64,000 nucleotides of DNA from contig CAVPFB010000004.1 of assembly GCA_963703665.1 (NCBI GenBank), positions 496,001 through 560,000 on the forward strand. The letters are read 5' to 3'. The translations under genes were made by a program, and so were the position numbers. A model generated the notes under the pieces. That model was not told the origin of the DNA and ran no database searches. It saw nothing but the letters and a program-made list of their open reading frames with translations. This DNA comes from AP-15 sp963703665 (GTDB lineage: Bacteria; Pseudomonadota; Alphaproteobacteria; ATCC43930; CGMCC-115725). Within the stretch, counting starts at the first letter, position 1; each line of letters opens with the position of its first letter. This document shows positions 36,239 through 52,689 of this stretch, piece after piece.

Positions 36239-36616
36239 TCACTCGCCGGTCTTGGTACTGGCCTTTTTTGCCGCCGTGCCATGCGCCTTGCGCCCCGCCG
36301 GATGAAAGCCTGACTGATCGGCTTCCTTTTGGCACATGAAGGCGCCGTGCTTGGTTTTGCCGTAATATTTGTTGCCGCTCATGTGATACGCCTTCGAGCC
36401 GCCGAGATTGGCCCAGACGATCGTGTCGCCGGGACAATGGCCCTTTGCCGCCTGCTCCGAGGCGAACTGGTCGGCGGCGGCGCCGGACTGCGCGCCAGGC
36501 CGCGTCGATGTCGCACGGGTATGCGCAACCGCCGGATGTGCCGGCATCGGCTGGGCCCGAACCGGGACCGCTGCCGCGAAAAGCAGCACTGAACAGACTG
36601 CGATCGTTCTCAACAT
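36239..36616 (-). CDS. Secreted protein with YHxxGxxYYGxTxxGxYM-type motif
   Basis: A 125-residue protein starting MLRTIAVCSVLLFAAAVPVR, a clear signal peptide cut near AQA, with GGGAGG upstream. The mature part has a low-complexity Ala/Thr/Pro linker, then CPGDTIVWANLGGSKAYHMS, GNKYYGKTKHGAFMCQKEAD and a Lys-rich tail. This motif recurs in small secreted proteins of proteobacteria whose function is unknown. Two Cys could form a disulfide. It lies 10 bases upstream of the yidB-like gene, probably the same operon. Confidence 0.75.
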   Translation of the reverse strand: MLRTIAVCSVLLFAAAVPVRAQPMPAHPAVAHTRATSTRPGAQSGAAADQFASEQAAKGHCPGDTIVWANLGGSKAYHMSGNKYYGKTKHGAFMCQKEADQSGFHPAGRKAHGTAAKKASTKTGE

Positions 36617-37213
36617 ATTGCTCGCCTCCCAAAAACGCCCTGTCCCTTCAGGCGCGGCGCGGTACGGTACGGTACGGTTTCCGCCAGCTGCCTGCAGCTC
36701 GCCACCGGACGCGCGCCTGACACAGTCGCAACCGATATCGGGCGAGAGGCCCGCAGTAAACAATTATCGCCTGTGGCGCGGCTGATGCAATCGGCAGGCG
36801 ATGTGCCGCATGAACCGGAATCGAGATGGGCGGCGTCAAACGGCGGCCCAACCGGTGAGGAACATTGCCCGCAGTCACCGGGTCCCTATAAAGCCGGGTA
36901 TAAATTCGGTCCGGCGGCGAACCAGACAACATTAGTTACAAAATGTTACAGTCATGCGCCCATAAGTGCAACCAAGTCTTGAAAATTTTGGTAGCATCGT
37001 TGATGATCTCTCTGTTTTAGAGAAAGTGGCGCGCTGTCGCGACAACAGAAGGCTGGCGGGTGGGCGCACGGTCGGACCCTGCAACAGATCGCACCGGCCC
37101 CGGTCATTTCGTCCGAGCGACGGCATATCGCCTCCCTCGAGCATCGCGAAGCTGAGCCCAAATCGTCCTCTCCGCAGCCCTTATAAGCTCCTTGCCAGGA
37201 TAAGGATCGATCC
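36617..37213. other. Intergenic region upstream of the poly-HAMP kinase
   Basis: A 597-base divergent interval. It contains a triple GGTAC repeat (36661-36675) and a comparatively AT-rich block (about 36890-37025) that is the likely promoter region of the kinase; TTGAAA at 36979-36984 is a possible -35 box, but no convincing -10 follows. No gene or RNA structure was recognised. Confidence 0.45.
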
Positions 37214-43544
<6,331 letters not shown>

Positions 43545-43550
43545 CACCCG

Positions 43551-45270
43551 ATGCAGCCTGAAGCAACGGTGCCGATCGCCGGGCTCGCGGCGCCGGGCGA
43601 GCCTGCGGGTCCGCAGCGCTGGCCCGTGATCGCGCCCCATGAGCCGGTCGATATCCTGCTGGTCGACGACCAGCCGTCGAAGCTGTTGAGCTATGAGATC
43701 ATTCTGGAGCAGCTCGGGGAAAACCTGATCAAGGCCGGGTCCGCCGCCGAGGCGCTCGAGCAGCTCTTAAAGCGCAGCGTCGCGATCATTCTGATCGATG
43801 TGTGCATGCCCGATCTCGACGGCTTCCAGCTCGCCGCGATGATCCGCGAGCATCCGCGCTTCCAGACCACCGCGATCATCTTTGTGTCCGCGATCCAAGT
43901 GACCGACATCGATCTGTTGCGCGGCTACCAGCTGGGTGCGGTTGATTACGTGCCGGTGCCGGTCGTTCCCGAGCTGCTGCGCGCCAAGGTCAAGGTATTC
44001 GCCGAGCTCTATCGCAAGACCCGGCAGCTCGAAAAGCTCAATGCCGAGCTCGAAAGCCGGGTCGCTGCGCGCACCGCCGAGCTCGCTCGGGCCAACCAAG
44101 ACCTCGAGCGTCGGGTCGAGGAGCGCACCCGCGAGCGCGAGGCGGCCCTCGCCCAGGTGCACGAGATGCAAAAGCTCGAAAGCCTCGGCCAGCTGACCGG
44201 CGGGGTGGCGCACGATTTCAACAATCTGTTGATGGCGGTGCTGGGCAATCTCGAGCTGGTGCGCAAGCGCCTGCCGGCGGATCCGCGCCTGTTGCGGCTG
44301 GTCGATGGCGCGATCCAGGGCGCCGAGCGCGGCGCGTCCCTGACCAAGCGGATGCTGGCCTTCGCCCGCCGCCAGGAGCTGCGGCCCGAAATCGTCCAGG
44401 TCGGCGAGCTGGTCGGCAGCATGATCGAGATGTTGCAGCGCTCGCTCGGTCCGTCGATTCGCATTACCACCGATTTCAGCTCCGACCTCGCCCCGACCCG
44501 GGTCGATCCCAACCAGCTCGAGCTGGCGCTGTTAAACCTCGCGGTCAACGCGCGGGACGCGATGCCGCAGGGCGGGCTGCTGCAGCTGACAGCGCGCAGC
44601 GAGCGGATCGGCAATGGCCGGGTGCCGGGCCTGAGCGCCGGCGACTACGTTTGCATCAGGGTCGGCGACAGCGGCTGCGGCATGGACGGCGCGACCCTCA
44701 GCCGGCGCCACCGAGCCGTTCTTCACGACCAAGGGTCCGGGCCGCGGCACCGGCCTCGGGCTGTCGATGGTCGAGGGCTTTGTCGCCCAGTCCGGTGGCG
44801 CCATTCGGATCGCCAGCCAACCCCAGCACGGCACCGAGGTCGAATTGTGGCTTCCGGCCGCGAAGTTGGCCGAAGCGGAGCTGGCGGCGACGACTGCGGC
44901 GGTATCCCTCGATGAGCCCCGCCATTTCCGGGTGCTGGTGGTCGATGACGATCCGATCGTCGCGGCCGGCACCGTGGCCATGATCGAGGATCTCGGGCAT
45001 GTCGCGATCGAAGCATCCTCGGCCGCGGCCGCGCTCGATGCGCTGGGCTCGGGCATCGTCGCCGACCTGGTGATCACCGATTATGCGATGCCCGGGATGA
45101 CCGGGGCTCAACTGGCAGCGGCGATCGGTCGCGCTCGGCCGGGTTTGCCGATCGGCATCATGACCGGCTATGCCGATGTGCAGAATGACGAATTGAGCCT
45201 GCCGCGCCTCGCCAAGCCGTTCCGGCAACAGGAGCTGGCGGAACTGATCTCTACGCTGGTCGGGGGGTGA
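43551..45270 (+). CDS. REC-histidine kinase-REC hybrid protein (one frame error)
   Basis: About 572 residues and soluble. The N-terminal receiver has DILLVDDQPSKLLSYE and the acceptor in ILIDVCMPDLDG. A long coiled coil (ELESRVAARTAELARANQDL) follows. The kinase has GGVAHDFNNLLMAVLGNLEL (phospho-His), NLAVNARDAMPQGG and, after the frame change, EPFFTTKGPGRGTGLGLSMV. A C-terminal receiver has VLVVDDDPIV and VITDYAMPGMTG. The frame changes at about 44704, one extra G. It starts 7 bases after the poly-HAMP kinase, so the two form one signalling operon, with phosphotransfer between several receivers likely. No DNA-binding output domain is present. Confidence 0.9.
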
Positions 45271-45313
45271 GCTGCGAACCGCGGCGCAGTCGCCCGGTCC
45301 AGGGATCGATCCC

Positions 45314-46684
45314 TCAGCGTGCCTCGTAGGGGTTCTTGCCCTGACGCAGCATCAGGCGGACCGGCGTGCCCGGCAGACCGAACACTTCGCGCAGGGCGTT
45401 GACCAGATAGCGCCGGTACGAATCGGGCAGCTCGCTCGGCTTTGAGGCGAACAGCGCGAAGCTCGGCGGCCGGGTATTGACCTGGGTCATGTAGCGCAGC
45501 CGCAGCCGGCGGCCGGCGACGAGCGGCGGCGGATGGCGCTGCTGGGTCGCGGCGAGCCAGCGGTTGAGCTCGGCCGTCGGTACCCTGCGGTTCCAGGTTT
45601 CGTCCGCAGCACCGACCGCTTCCATCATCTTGTCGAGGCCGCGCCCGGTCAGACCCGACACCGGCACGACGGCGACGCCCTGCAACTGCGGCAGCGAAAT
45701 CGACAACCGCTCGTGCAGCCGCTTCAGCGTCGCGGCCGGATCTGCGACCATGTCCCATTTTGTCGCCGCGAGCACCAGCGCTCGCCCCTCGTCGGCGACC
45801 AGCCGGCCGATCGTCAAATCCTGTCGCTCGAGCGGTTGCAGGGCGTCGAGCACCAGCACCACGGTCTCGGCAAAGCGGATCGCGCGCAATGCGTCGGCCA
45901 CCGACAGTTGTTCGATCCGACCCTCGACGCGCGGCCGGCGGCGCATTCCCGCGGTGTCGACGAGACGGATCGCCCGACCCCGCCACGCCCAGTCGACCGC
46001 GATCGCGTCGCGGGTGATCCCGGCCTCGGGGCCGGTCAGCAACCTGTCTTCACCGATCAGCCGGTTGACCAGGGTCGATTTGCCGACGTTCGGACGGCCG
46101 ACGATCGCGAGCAGCAGCGGTTTTACCGATGCCTCCGGCCCCGATTTCTGCGGCAATCCCCCCGGCTCCGCCTCCTGCGGGAAAGCAGCCCGATCGGCGA
46201 ACGGCGCCAGGCGTTCGTACAGCAGCGCCAGTCCTTCACCGTGCTCGGCTGAAATCGGCACCGGATCGCCGAGGCCGAGCCGATAGGCTTCGCCGATGCC
46301 GGGAAGCGTCGCGCGGCCTTCGGTCTTGTTGGCGACCAGCACCACCGCCTTGCCGCTGCGCCGCAGCCAATCCGCGAAATGCCGGTCAGCTTCGGTGACG
46401 CCGGCGCGGGCGTCGATTACGAGCAGCGCAACATCGGCGTCGGCGAGCGCGCGCTCGGTCTGCGCCTGCATCCGGCTCGCGAGCGATGCGGGTGCCGCTT
46501 CTTCGAGCCCGGCGGTGTCGATCGCCCGGAATTCGAGATCGGCGATCCGGGCCTCGCCTTCGCGGCGGTCGCGGGTCAGGCCGGGAGCGTCGTCGACCAG
46601 CGCCAACCGGCGGCCGACCAGCCGGTTGAACAAGGTCGACTTGCCGACATTGGGGCGTCCGAGGATGACGACCGCGAGGCTCAT
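45314..46684 (-). CDS. der: Ribosome-associated GTPase Der (EngA)
   Basis: A 456-residue double-G-domain GTPase needed for 50S subunit maturation. P-loop 1 is ILGRPNVGKSTLFNRLVG (near residue 6), with switch motif DTAGLEE. P-loop 2 is VGRPNVGKSTLVNRLIGE, with DTAGMRRRPRV. A C-terminal KH-like domain reads YRRYLVNALREVFGLPGTPV. The start at 46684 (MSLAVVILG) is preferred over 46702. It converges with the kinase operon and follows the bamB-like gene. Confidence 0.97.
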   Translation of the reverse strand: MSLAVVILGRPNVGKSTLFNRLVGRRLALVDDAPGLTRDRREGEARIADLEFRAIDTAGLEEAAPASLASRMQAQTERALADADVALLVIDARAGVTEADRHFADWLRRSGKAVVLVANKTEGRATLPGIGEAYRLGLGDPVPISAEHGEGLALLYERLAPFADRAAFPQEAEPGGLPQKSGPEASVKPLLLAIVGRPNVGKSTLVNRLIGEDRLLTGPEAGITRDAIAVDWAWRGRAIRLVDTAGMRRRPRVEGRIEQLSVADALRAIRFAETVVLVLDALQPLERQDLTIGRLVADEGRALVLAATKWDMVADPAATLKRLHERLSISLPQLQGVAVVPVSGLTGRGLDKMMEAVGAADETWNRRVPTAELNRWLAATQQRHPPPLVAGRRLRLRYMTQVNTRPPSFALFASKPSELPDSYRRYLVNALREVFGLPGTPVRLMLRQGKNPYEAR

Positions 46685-46705
46685 CGGGCAGCCGCTCCGC
46701 AACCG

Positions 46706-48019
46706 TCAGCGATAAGCGGAAAGCTCGGCGTTGTCGGTCAGAATATAAAGAGTGTTGTCGGCGATGATCGGGTCGACATAGGCGCCGGCGGGCATCTGCT
46801 CGCGGCCGAGCGGTTTGCCGGTATAAGGCGACACCGAAAGCGCCCAGCCATCCGACGACACCAGGATCAGCCGGTCGCTGCCCAGTACCGGTCCCGCCCA
46901 CTGGATCGGGTCCTCCTTGGCCTTTTCGTCCTCGTAGCTCGGCAGATGCCGCAGCCAGCGCACCTTGCCCTCGTTCCGCGTCAGACAGAGGAGCTCGTTG
47001 TCGTTCGTCAAGATATAGACATAGTCGCCGGCGACCCAGGGCCCGTGGGTCGAGCCGATGTCCTGCTCCCAGGCGCGCTCGCCGCTGCGCAGATCGATGG
47101 CCACCATGCGCCCGCTGTGGCTCGCGGCGAACACCCGCCCGCGGTCGATGACCGGCCGGCCGCGAATATCGGCGAGCGCTGAAACCGCATCTACATTGCG
47201 CGTCGCCGCCAAATTGTCGGACCACAGCGGCCGCCCGTTCTCGACGGTCAGCGCATAAATCTCGCCGGATGAATAGCCCACCACGACGACTTCCCCTTCG
47301 ACCGCCGGGCTGGCGCTGCCGAGCAGCCCCGCCGTCTCGGGGATGCCGTTGTGGCTCCACAGGCGCCGCCCGTCATCGGCGGCGAGGGCGACGAGCTCGT
47401 TTTCCACGGTGACGACAAAGACGCGGCCGTCAGCTACCGTCGGCCCGCTCTGCACCGGGGTGCCGACGGCGGCTTTCCAGATCACCTTGCCGTTCGCCGG
47501 ATTGAGCGCGAAGACCTGTGCGTAGCCGGTCGAGACGAACAGGCGACCCTTCCAAAACGCCACCCCGCCGCCGACGGAATTGCCGTAGTCGCTGGATGGC
47601 TTCAGGTTCACCTGCCAGATCTGATTGCCGTTGGCCGGGTCATAGGCGCCGACCCGCACCCCGCCGTCCATCGCATAAATCCGGCCCCCGGCCACGATCG
47701 GCTGCGCCAAAACCTGGGTATAGCGGGAGGAACCCTCGCCGATGCTGGTCTTCCATGCCTGGGCCAAATGATACGGCAGCGCCAGATGCTGCATTGCATG
47801 GTTCGGGTAGCCGCCGGGCTCGGGCCAGTCCGGGTTGACCACCGGCTTTGGCAGCGTGATCGGGACGTTGGCGAGCTGGCGGTCGGGCTCGAGCCGACGA
47901 TCGAGGCTCAGCACGGAGATTCGCTCGCCGGGCAGCGGCTCTTTTTTGGTGCTGAACCAGCTGCATCCGGCGAGCATCAAAGCGGCGCACAGCAGTGCTA
48001 CAGGAGCCGGTCGGAACAT
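46706..48019 (-). CDS. bamB: BamB-like PQQ-repeat beta-propeller lipoprotein
   Basis: A 437-residue outer-membrane assembly lipoprotein. The signal ends in the lipobox LAGC (Cys19). After a variable linker comes an eight-bladed PQQ-type propeller with repeated blade motifs such as GRIYAMDGGVRVGAYDPANG, GQVFALNPANGKVIWKAAVG and GEIYALTVENGRPLWSD. BamB supports beta-barrel insertion by BamA. The order yfgM-bamB-der matches many proteobacteria and supports the call. The frame is intact. Confidence 0.93.
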   Translation of the reverse strand: MFRPAPVALLCAALMLAGCSWFSTKKEPLPGERISVLSLDRRLEPDRQLANVPITLPKPVVNPDWPEPGGYPNHAMQHLALPYHLAQAWKTSIGEGSSRYTQVLAQPIVAGGRIYAMDGGVRVGAYDPANGNQIWQVNLKPSSDYGNSVGGGVAFWKGRLFVSTGYAQVFALNPANGKVIWKAAVGTPVQSGPTVADGRVFVVTVENELVALAADDGRRLWSHNGIPETAGLLGSASPAVEGEVVVVGYSSGEIYALTVENGRPLWSDNLAATRNVDAVSALADIRGRPVIDRGRVFAASHSGRMVAIDLRSGERAWEQDIGSTHGPWVAGDYVYILTNDNELLCLTRNEGKVRWLRHLPSYEDEKAKEDPIQWAGPVLGSDRLILVSSDGWALSVSPYTGKPLGREQMPAGAYVDPIIADNTLYILTDNAELSAYR

Positions 48020-48038
48020 CGCGGGAGGCCTGCCTCAA

Positions 48039-48680
48039 CTATGGAGCAAGTGCCGCGACCATTTCGGCGGCTCTGGCGCGCAGGTTCCGCGGCGTCGCCA
48101 GATCATCGGTGAGATTTTTGTACAGCTCCAGCGCGCCCTTTCGGTCCCCGAGTGCGAGGTGCAGCGCCGCGGTGAGCTCGACTGCGGTCGGCCGCCACGG
48201 GTTGCCGGGCGTGGTCAGCGGCGCCAGACGGGCGATCGACGCCTTCGGATCGGTCCCGGGTGGGCTCTCCATCACCCGATCGAGGATGGCCAGATCGCGA
48301 AAGGCGGGGTCGACGCCGCTATTCCCGGCGATGCGGTCGTATGCCGCGACGGCACCTTTGCGATCGCCCGATTTCGCCAGCAATGCCGCGTCCTCGAACG
48401 AGGCGAGGAGCGCATAGCCGCCGCCCTCTCGGGCAATCGACGCGAACACGATGGCGGCGTCGGCGGTCTTGCCGGCGCGGGCCAGCTCCAGCGCGCCGGC
48501 ATAGCGGGCCGATTGCGCCAGACGCTCGGAGCGCAAATGGTCGCGCCAAGCCACCACCCCGCCGGCGAGCAACAGGGCGACCACCGCCAGGGCCACGACA
48601 TAACGCCCGTAGCGCGACCACAGCTTGAGCAGGTTGTCGCGACGAAGCTCCTCGTCGATCTCGCGGAAGATGTCGCTCAC
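48039..48680 (-). CDS. YfgM-like TPR membrane protein
   Basis: About 213 residues. The N-terminus VSDIFREIDEELRRDNLLKL is characteristic, followed by one membrane helix (about residues 31-52) and a periplasmic TPR-like helical region of repeated Ala-rich pairs. This is the YfgM/TPR_21 family, a partner of SecYEG and periplasmic chaperones. The GTG start at 48680 is chosen because conservation begins there; a TTG at 48707 is an alternative. It lies 19 bases upstream of bamB in the conserved yfgM-bamB-der order. Confidence 0.85.
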   Translation of the reverse strand: MSDIFREIDEELRRDNLLKLWSRYGRYVVALAVVALLLAGGVVAWRDHLRSERLAQSARYAGALELARAGKTADAAIVFASIAREGGGYALLASFEDAALLAKSGDRKGAVAAYDRIAGNSGVDPAFRDLAILDRVMESPPGTDPKASIARLAPLTTPGNPWRPTAVELTAALHLALGDRKGALELYKNLTDDLATPRNLRARAAEMVAALAP

Positions 48681-48854
48681 ACCAGCCCCGGCCAGCCCTC
48701 GCTGCAACAGCGGCTACCATATCCGCTCGTCCGGGGGGAGGCAAATTGCACCCGTCCGCGGCGGCGGCCAGGCCCCTCCGGGCCGGCTTGACAAGCATCC
48801 GCGTTCCGTGCCGTGTACCCGCTCGCCTGCAACGCCGCGCCGGATCCGACGCCA

Positions 48855-50715
48855 ATGCACGTTTATCGAACCCATACCTGTGGAGCGCTGCGTCTCGCCG
48901 ACGCGGGGCGGCCGGCGCGGCTGTCGGGCTGGGTCCACCGCAAGCGCGACCACGGCCATCTGCTGTTTGTCGACCTGCGCGACCATTACGGCATCACCCA
49001 ATGCGTGATCGATGCCTCCTCGCCGCTGTTTGCGGCGGCCGATGCGCTGCGGCTCGAAAGCGTCGTGACCTTGACCGGGGCCGTCGCTGCCCGCTCTGCC
49101 GACACGGTCAACCCCAGGCTCGACACCGGCGAGGTCGAGCTGACGATCGCCCAGATCGAGATCCAGTCGGAGGCCGAGCCGCTGCCGTTCCCGGTCAATG
49201 CCGAGGCCGACTATCCCGAGGAGACGCGGCTCGCCTATCGCTTTCTCGATCTGCGGCGCGAACGGATGCACGCCAACATCATGCTGCGCTCACAGGTCGT
49301 CGCCTCGATTCGGCGGCGGATGACCGCGCAGCGTTTCGCCGAGTTCCAGACGCCGATCCTGACCGCCGATTCGCCCGAGGGCGCCCGCCCCTACTACGTG
49401 CCGAGCCGGCTCCATCCCGGCGAGTTCTACGCGCTGCCGCAGGCACCGCAGCAGTTCAAGCAATTGCTGATGGTCGCCGGGTTCGACCGCTATTTCCAGA
49501 TAGCACCCTGCTTTCGCGACGAGGCGGGCCGCGCCGACCGCGCGCCGGGCGAGTTCTATCAACTCGACCTCGAAATGTCGTTCGTGACCCAAGACGACGT
49601 CTTTGCCGCGGTCGAGCCGGTATTGCACGGGATCTTCGAGGAATTCGGCGGCGCTCGACCGGTTACGCCACCGCCGTTCCCGCGGATCGCCTACCGGGAC
49701 GCGATGCTCAAATACGGTACCGACAAGCCCGACCTGCGCAACCCGCTGGTCATCGCCGATGTCTCGGAAGTGTTCGCCGGCTCGAAATTCCGAGCCTTCA
49801 GGCGCATTGTCGAGAGCGGCGGTGTGGTCAGAGCTATTCCCGCTCCCGGAGCGGCATCCAGGCCGCGCTCGTCCTTCCTGGATAAGATGGACGAATGGGC
49901 GAAATCAGAGATGGGTGCCCCGGGGCTCGGCTACGTCATCTTTGAAAAAGGCAAACCGGAACCCGCTGAAAGCGTTGGCTACAGCGCCGAAAGAGAGCTT
50001 TACGAGCCGATGCCGTTGGGGCGTGGCCCAATTGCGAACAATCTCGAGCCCGAGGAGATCGTCAGGCTCGCCGAGCTTACGGGACTGAATGGCGGCGATG
50101 TCGTTTTTTTCGCCGCCGGCGCCAAGATCGAGGCGGAGCGGCTCGCCGGTCAGGCACGCACCCGCATCGCGGGTGAGCTCGGTCTCGTCGAGGAAGGCGC
50201 GTTCCGCTCCTGTTGGATCGTCGATTTTCCGATGTACGAGCGTGACGAGGAGACCGGCAAGATCGAGTTCAGCCACAACCCGTTCTCGATGCCGCAGGGC
50301 GGGCTCGCGGCACTCGAACAGCAGGAGCCGCTTCGAGATCCTGGCCCATCAATATGACATCGTCTGCAACGGGGTCGAATTGGCTTCGGGCGCGATCCGC
50401 AATCACAGCCCCGAGATCATGTACCGGGCCTTTGCCATCGCCGGCTATTCGGCAGCCGAGGTCGAAACCCGCTTTGCCGGCATGCTCAACGCCTTCAGAT
50501 ACGGGGCGCCGCCGCATGGTGGGCTGGCGCCCGGTATCGACCGCATCGTCATGCTGCTGGCGGATACGCCAAACATTCGCGAAGTGATCGCTTTCCCGAT
50601 GAATCAGCAGGCGCGCGACCTGTTGATGCAGGCACCGGGGCCGATCTCGCCCGAGCGGCTGGCCGAGCTGCATTTGCGGTTGGCATTACCCTCGGAAAAG
50701 GGACCGAGATCCTAA
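48855..50715 (+). CDS. aspS: Aspartyl-tRNA synthetase (one frame error)
   Basis: Class II synthetase of about 619 residues. The N-terminal anticodon-binding OB fold is GWVHRKRDHGHLLFVDLRDH. Motif 2 lies in FQIAPCFRDEAGRADRAPGE, the bacterial insertion (GAD) domain spans about residues 310-430, and motif 3 is GGLAPGIDRIVMLL. The frame changes at about 50332, where one extra T separates QQEPL from EILAHQYDIVCNGVELASG. The linker GKPEPAESVGYSAERELYEP in the insertion domain is longer than usual. The start at 48855 (MHVYRTHTCGAL) fits the family. Confidence 0.95.
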
Positions 50716-50847
50716 GCCGCCCCGGAGCGCGCCGCTGTGCTCTGTCGCGCTGCCTGGATTATCTTCTGCAGAGAGAACACCAATGAATACCGAGCAGTGG
50801 GTGCTGCGGCCGTCGCCCGGCGGCAGCGTGCCGGGAGCCGATTGCCT

Positions 50848-51654
50848 ATGATCGCGCGGCGTATCGGCATTTTGCTGGTCGCGGTCTGGCTCGCCGGCGC
50901 GGCGGCGGCGATCGCCCGCGCGGCGGAGATCGCCCCGCATCGCGCTCTCTACACGATGACCCTCGGATCGACACGCAGTGATTCGGGGGTCGTCGATGCG
51001 ACCGGCACGATGGACTACGAATGGGGTGAGACTTGCAACGGCTGGACCATCGAGCAGCGCTACCGGCTGAAGATGCGCTATGTCGAGAGCCGTGACGTCG
51101 ACATCACCTCGAGCTTCGTCACTTGGGAATCGAAGGACGGGTTGCGTTACCGGTTTAATCAGCGCCAGACCCGCAACGGCGAGCTCGACCAGGAGATTCG
51201 CGGCACCGCGCAGCTCGATGGGCCGGGACAGGGCGGCGTCGCCGAGTTCACGATGCCGCAGGTGCACACTATCAAGCTGGCGCCGGGCGTGCTGTTTCCG
51301 AGCGCCCACACGATCCTGCTGATCGATCAGGCCCGCGCGGGCAAGACGTTCCTCTCACGTCAGGTGTTCGACGGCGCTGCCGATGAAAACGCCGTTCAGG
51401 TCTCGGCGGTGATCGGCAGCAGGGTCACCGCCGATCCCGCTTCGGCGAAGCTGAGCCCGCTGCTGGAGCGGCCGGGGTGGAATGTTCGGCTCGCCTTCTT
51501 CCCGGCCGACGCCACCGCCGAGCAGCCCGACTACGAGCTCGGGATGCGCCTTCTCGACAACGGGGTTTCGACCGACATGGTGATCGACTACGGCGACTAT
51601 TCGATCCGCGCCAAGCTCGTCGATATCGAGGCGCTCGGCAAGCCGCACTGCTGA
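50848..51654 (+). CDS. eipB: Cell envelope integrity protein EipB (DUF1849)
   Basis: A 268-residue periplasmic protein with a signal peptide (about residues 1-25, cut near ARAAE). The mature domain begins IAPHRALYTMTLGSTRSDSG and has the EipB Cys pair, one in WGETCNGWTIEQRY and one at the C-terminus (GKPHC), which form a disulfide in Brucella EipB. The domain is a spiral beta-barrel restricted largely to alphaproteobacteria and important for envelope integrity. A ribosome-binding site GGGAG lies upstream of the ATG at 50848. It lies 132 bases after aspS. Confidence 0.9.
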   Translation: MIARRIGILLVAVWLAGAAAAIARAAEIAPHRALYTMTLGSTRSDSGVVDATGTMDYEWGETCNGWTIEQRYRLKMRYVESRDVDITSSFVTWESKDGLRYRFNQRQTRNGELDQEIRGTAQLDGPGQGGVAEFTMPQVHTIKLAPGVLFPSAHTILLIDQARAGKTFLSRQVFDGAADENAVQVSAVIGSRVTADPASAKLSPLLERPGWNVRLAFFPADATAEQPDYELGMRLLDNGVSTDMVIDYGDYSIRAKLVDIEALGKPHC

Positions 51655-51689
51655 TCGGCCCGAGCCCCGCTGCGCACCAGGCGGGATCG

Positions 51690-52184
51690 CTACGCGGCCG
51701 GCAGGGTGCGCACCATGACGGTGCCGGCGAGCACGTCGTGCAAGGTGCGGCGGCGGCGGTTGAACAGCGCGAACAACAGGATCAGCGAGCAGGTCAGCCC
51801 GACCGTGACGTAGAACAGGGCGGTCTGCACCAGCGCCTGAAGGAAAGTCGGCCGCTCTCCCGAAACCGAGCGCAGCTCGAGGTCGCACCATCGCATGCCG
51901 AAGGTCGCCGAACGCCGCCCGCTCAGCAGCAAGCTGTGATAGGCGAGCGGCAGCATGCCGAACAGGAACCACAACAGCGGCCCCAGCAGGCCAAAGCTCA
52001 ACAGCCACAGCACCGCGAACCCGCACCACACACCGATCGCGAGTACGCCGATGCAGAAAAGATCGACGACGTAAGCCGCGATGCGGCGCCACAGCACGCT
52101 CTCGTAGATTTCCGGAAAGGCCGCGGGGTCGGGCATCCCGGGGTCGCGATAGTCGCGCGGGGAAAAGTCATAGCCGGCGGTCAC
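51690..52184 (-). CDS. RDD family membrane protein
   Basis: About 164 residues with three membrane segments. The RDD pattern is RRIAAYVVDLFCIG (Arg and Asp of helix 1) and RRRTLHDVLAGT (Arg, then Asp) near the end. GTG at 52184 is chosen because GAGG sits 8 bases upstream; a TTG at 52196 is an alternative. The family is widespread and may be involved in Na+/H+ transport or stress adaptation, but is largely uncharacterised. It converges with eipB. Confidence 0.87.
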   Translation of the reverse strand: MTAGYDFSPRDYRDPGMPDPAAFPEIYESVLWRRIAAYVVDLFCIGVLAIGVWCGFAVLWLLSFGLLGPLLWFLFGMLPLAYHSLLLSGRRSATFGMRWCDLELRSVSGERPTFLQALVQTALFYVTVGLTCSLILLFALFNRRRRTLHDVLAGTVMVRTLPAA

Positions 52185-52302
52185 TGGCAGCCTCAATTTG
52201 CGGATCGACGCCCGGCATGTGGGGATTGCCGGCGCCGCGGCAAGCCACTGCCGTGACGACGCGGCGTGCTAGGCTGCGGATGCAGCCCCGCAGGAGGACC
52301 CG

Positions 52303-52593
52303 ATGCCCGCTTACGTCATCGCCGATGTTCAGGTGACCGACCCCACCGCCTACGAACCCTACCGGCCGCTGGCCGCGGCCAGCATCGCCCGCTTCGGCGG
52401 CCGCTTTGTCGTGCGCGGCGGCGAGGCCCTGCTGCTCGAAGGCGCGCCGGCGCCGCAGCGGATCGTCGTCATCGAATTCCCCGACGCCGAGACAGCGCGG
52501 CGCTGGTACCGCTCCGAGGAGTATCAACAGGCCGTGAAAATCCGGCAGAGCGCTTCGACCGGCCGGCTGATCCTGGCCGAAGGCGCCGGCTGA
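52303..52593 (+). CDS. DUF1330 domain protein
   Basis: A 96-residue dimeric alpha-beta barrel (ferredoxin-like) protein with the DUF1330 hallmarks MPAYVIADVQVTDPTAYEPY at the start, GGRFVVRGGE, VVIEFPDAETARRWYRSEEY and a closing A-rich strand. A ribosome-binding site AGGAGG precedes the ATG. The function is unknown. Downstream, 52594-52665 is a C- and G-rich stretch (CCCTCACCCACCCAGCCCCC, then CCCGCGTGCGGGG) resembling dispersed intergenic repeats of proteobacteria. Confidence 0.9.
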   Translation: MPAYVIADVQVTDPTAYEPYRPLAAASIARFGGRFVVRGGEALLLEGAPAPQRIVVIEFPDAETARRWYRSEEYQQAVKIRQSASTGRLILAEGAG

Positions 52594-52689
52594 AGCACCC
52601 TCACCCACCCAGCCCCCGCCCATTCCCTCCCCCGCGTGCGGGGCAGGTTAGGGCCGGGGCCGAGTGCGGGAGACCGTGTAAGACCGATT

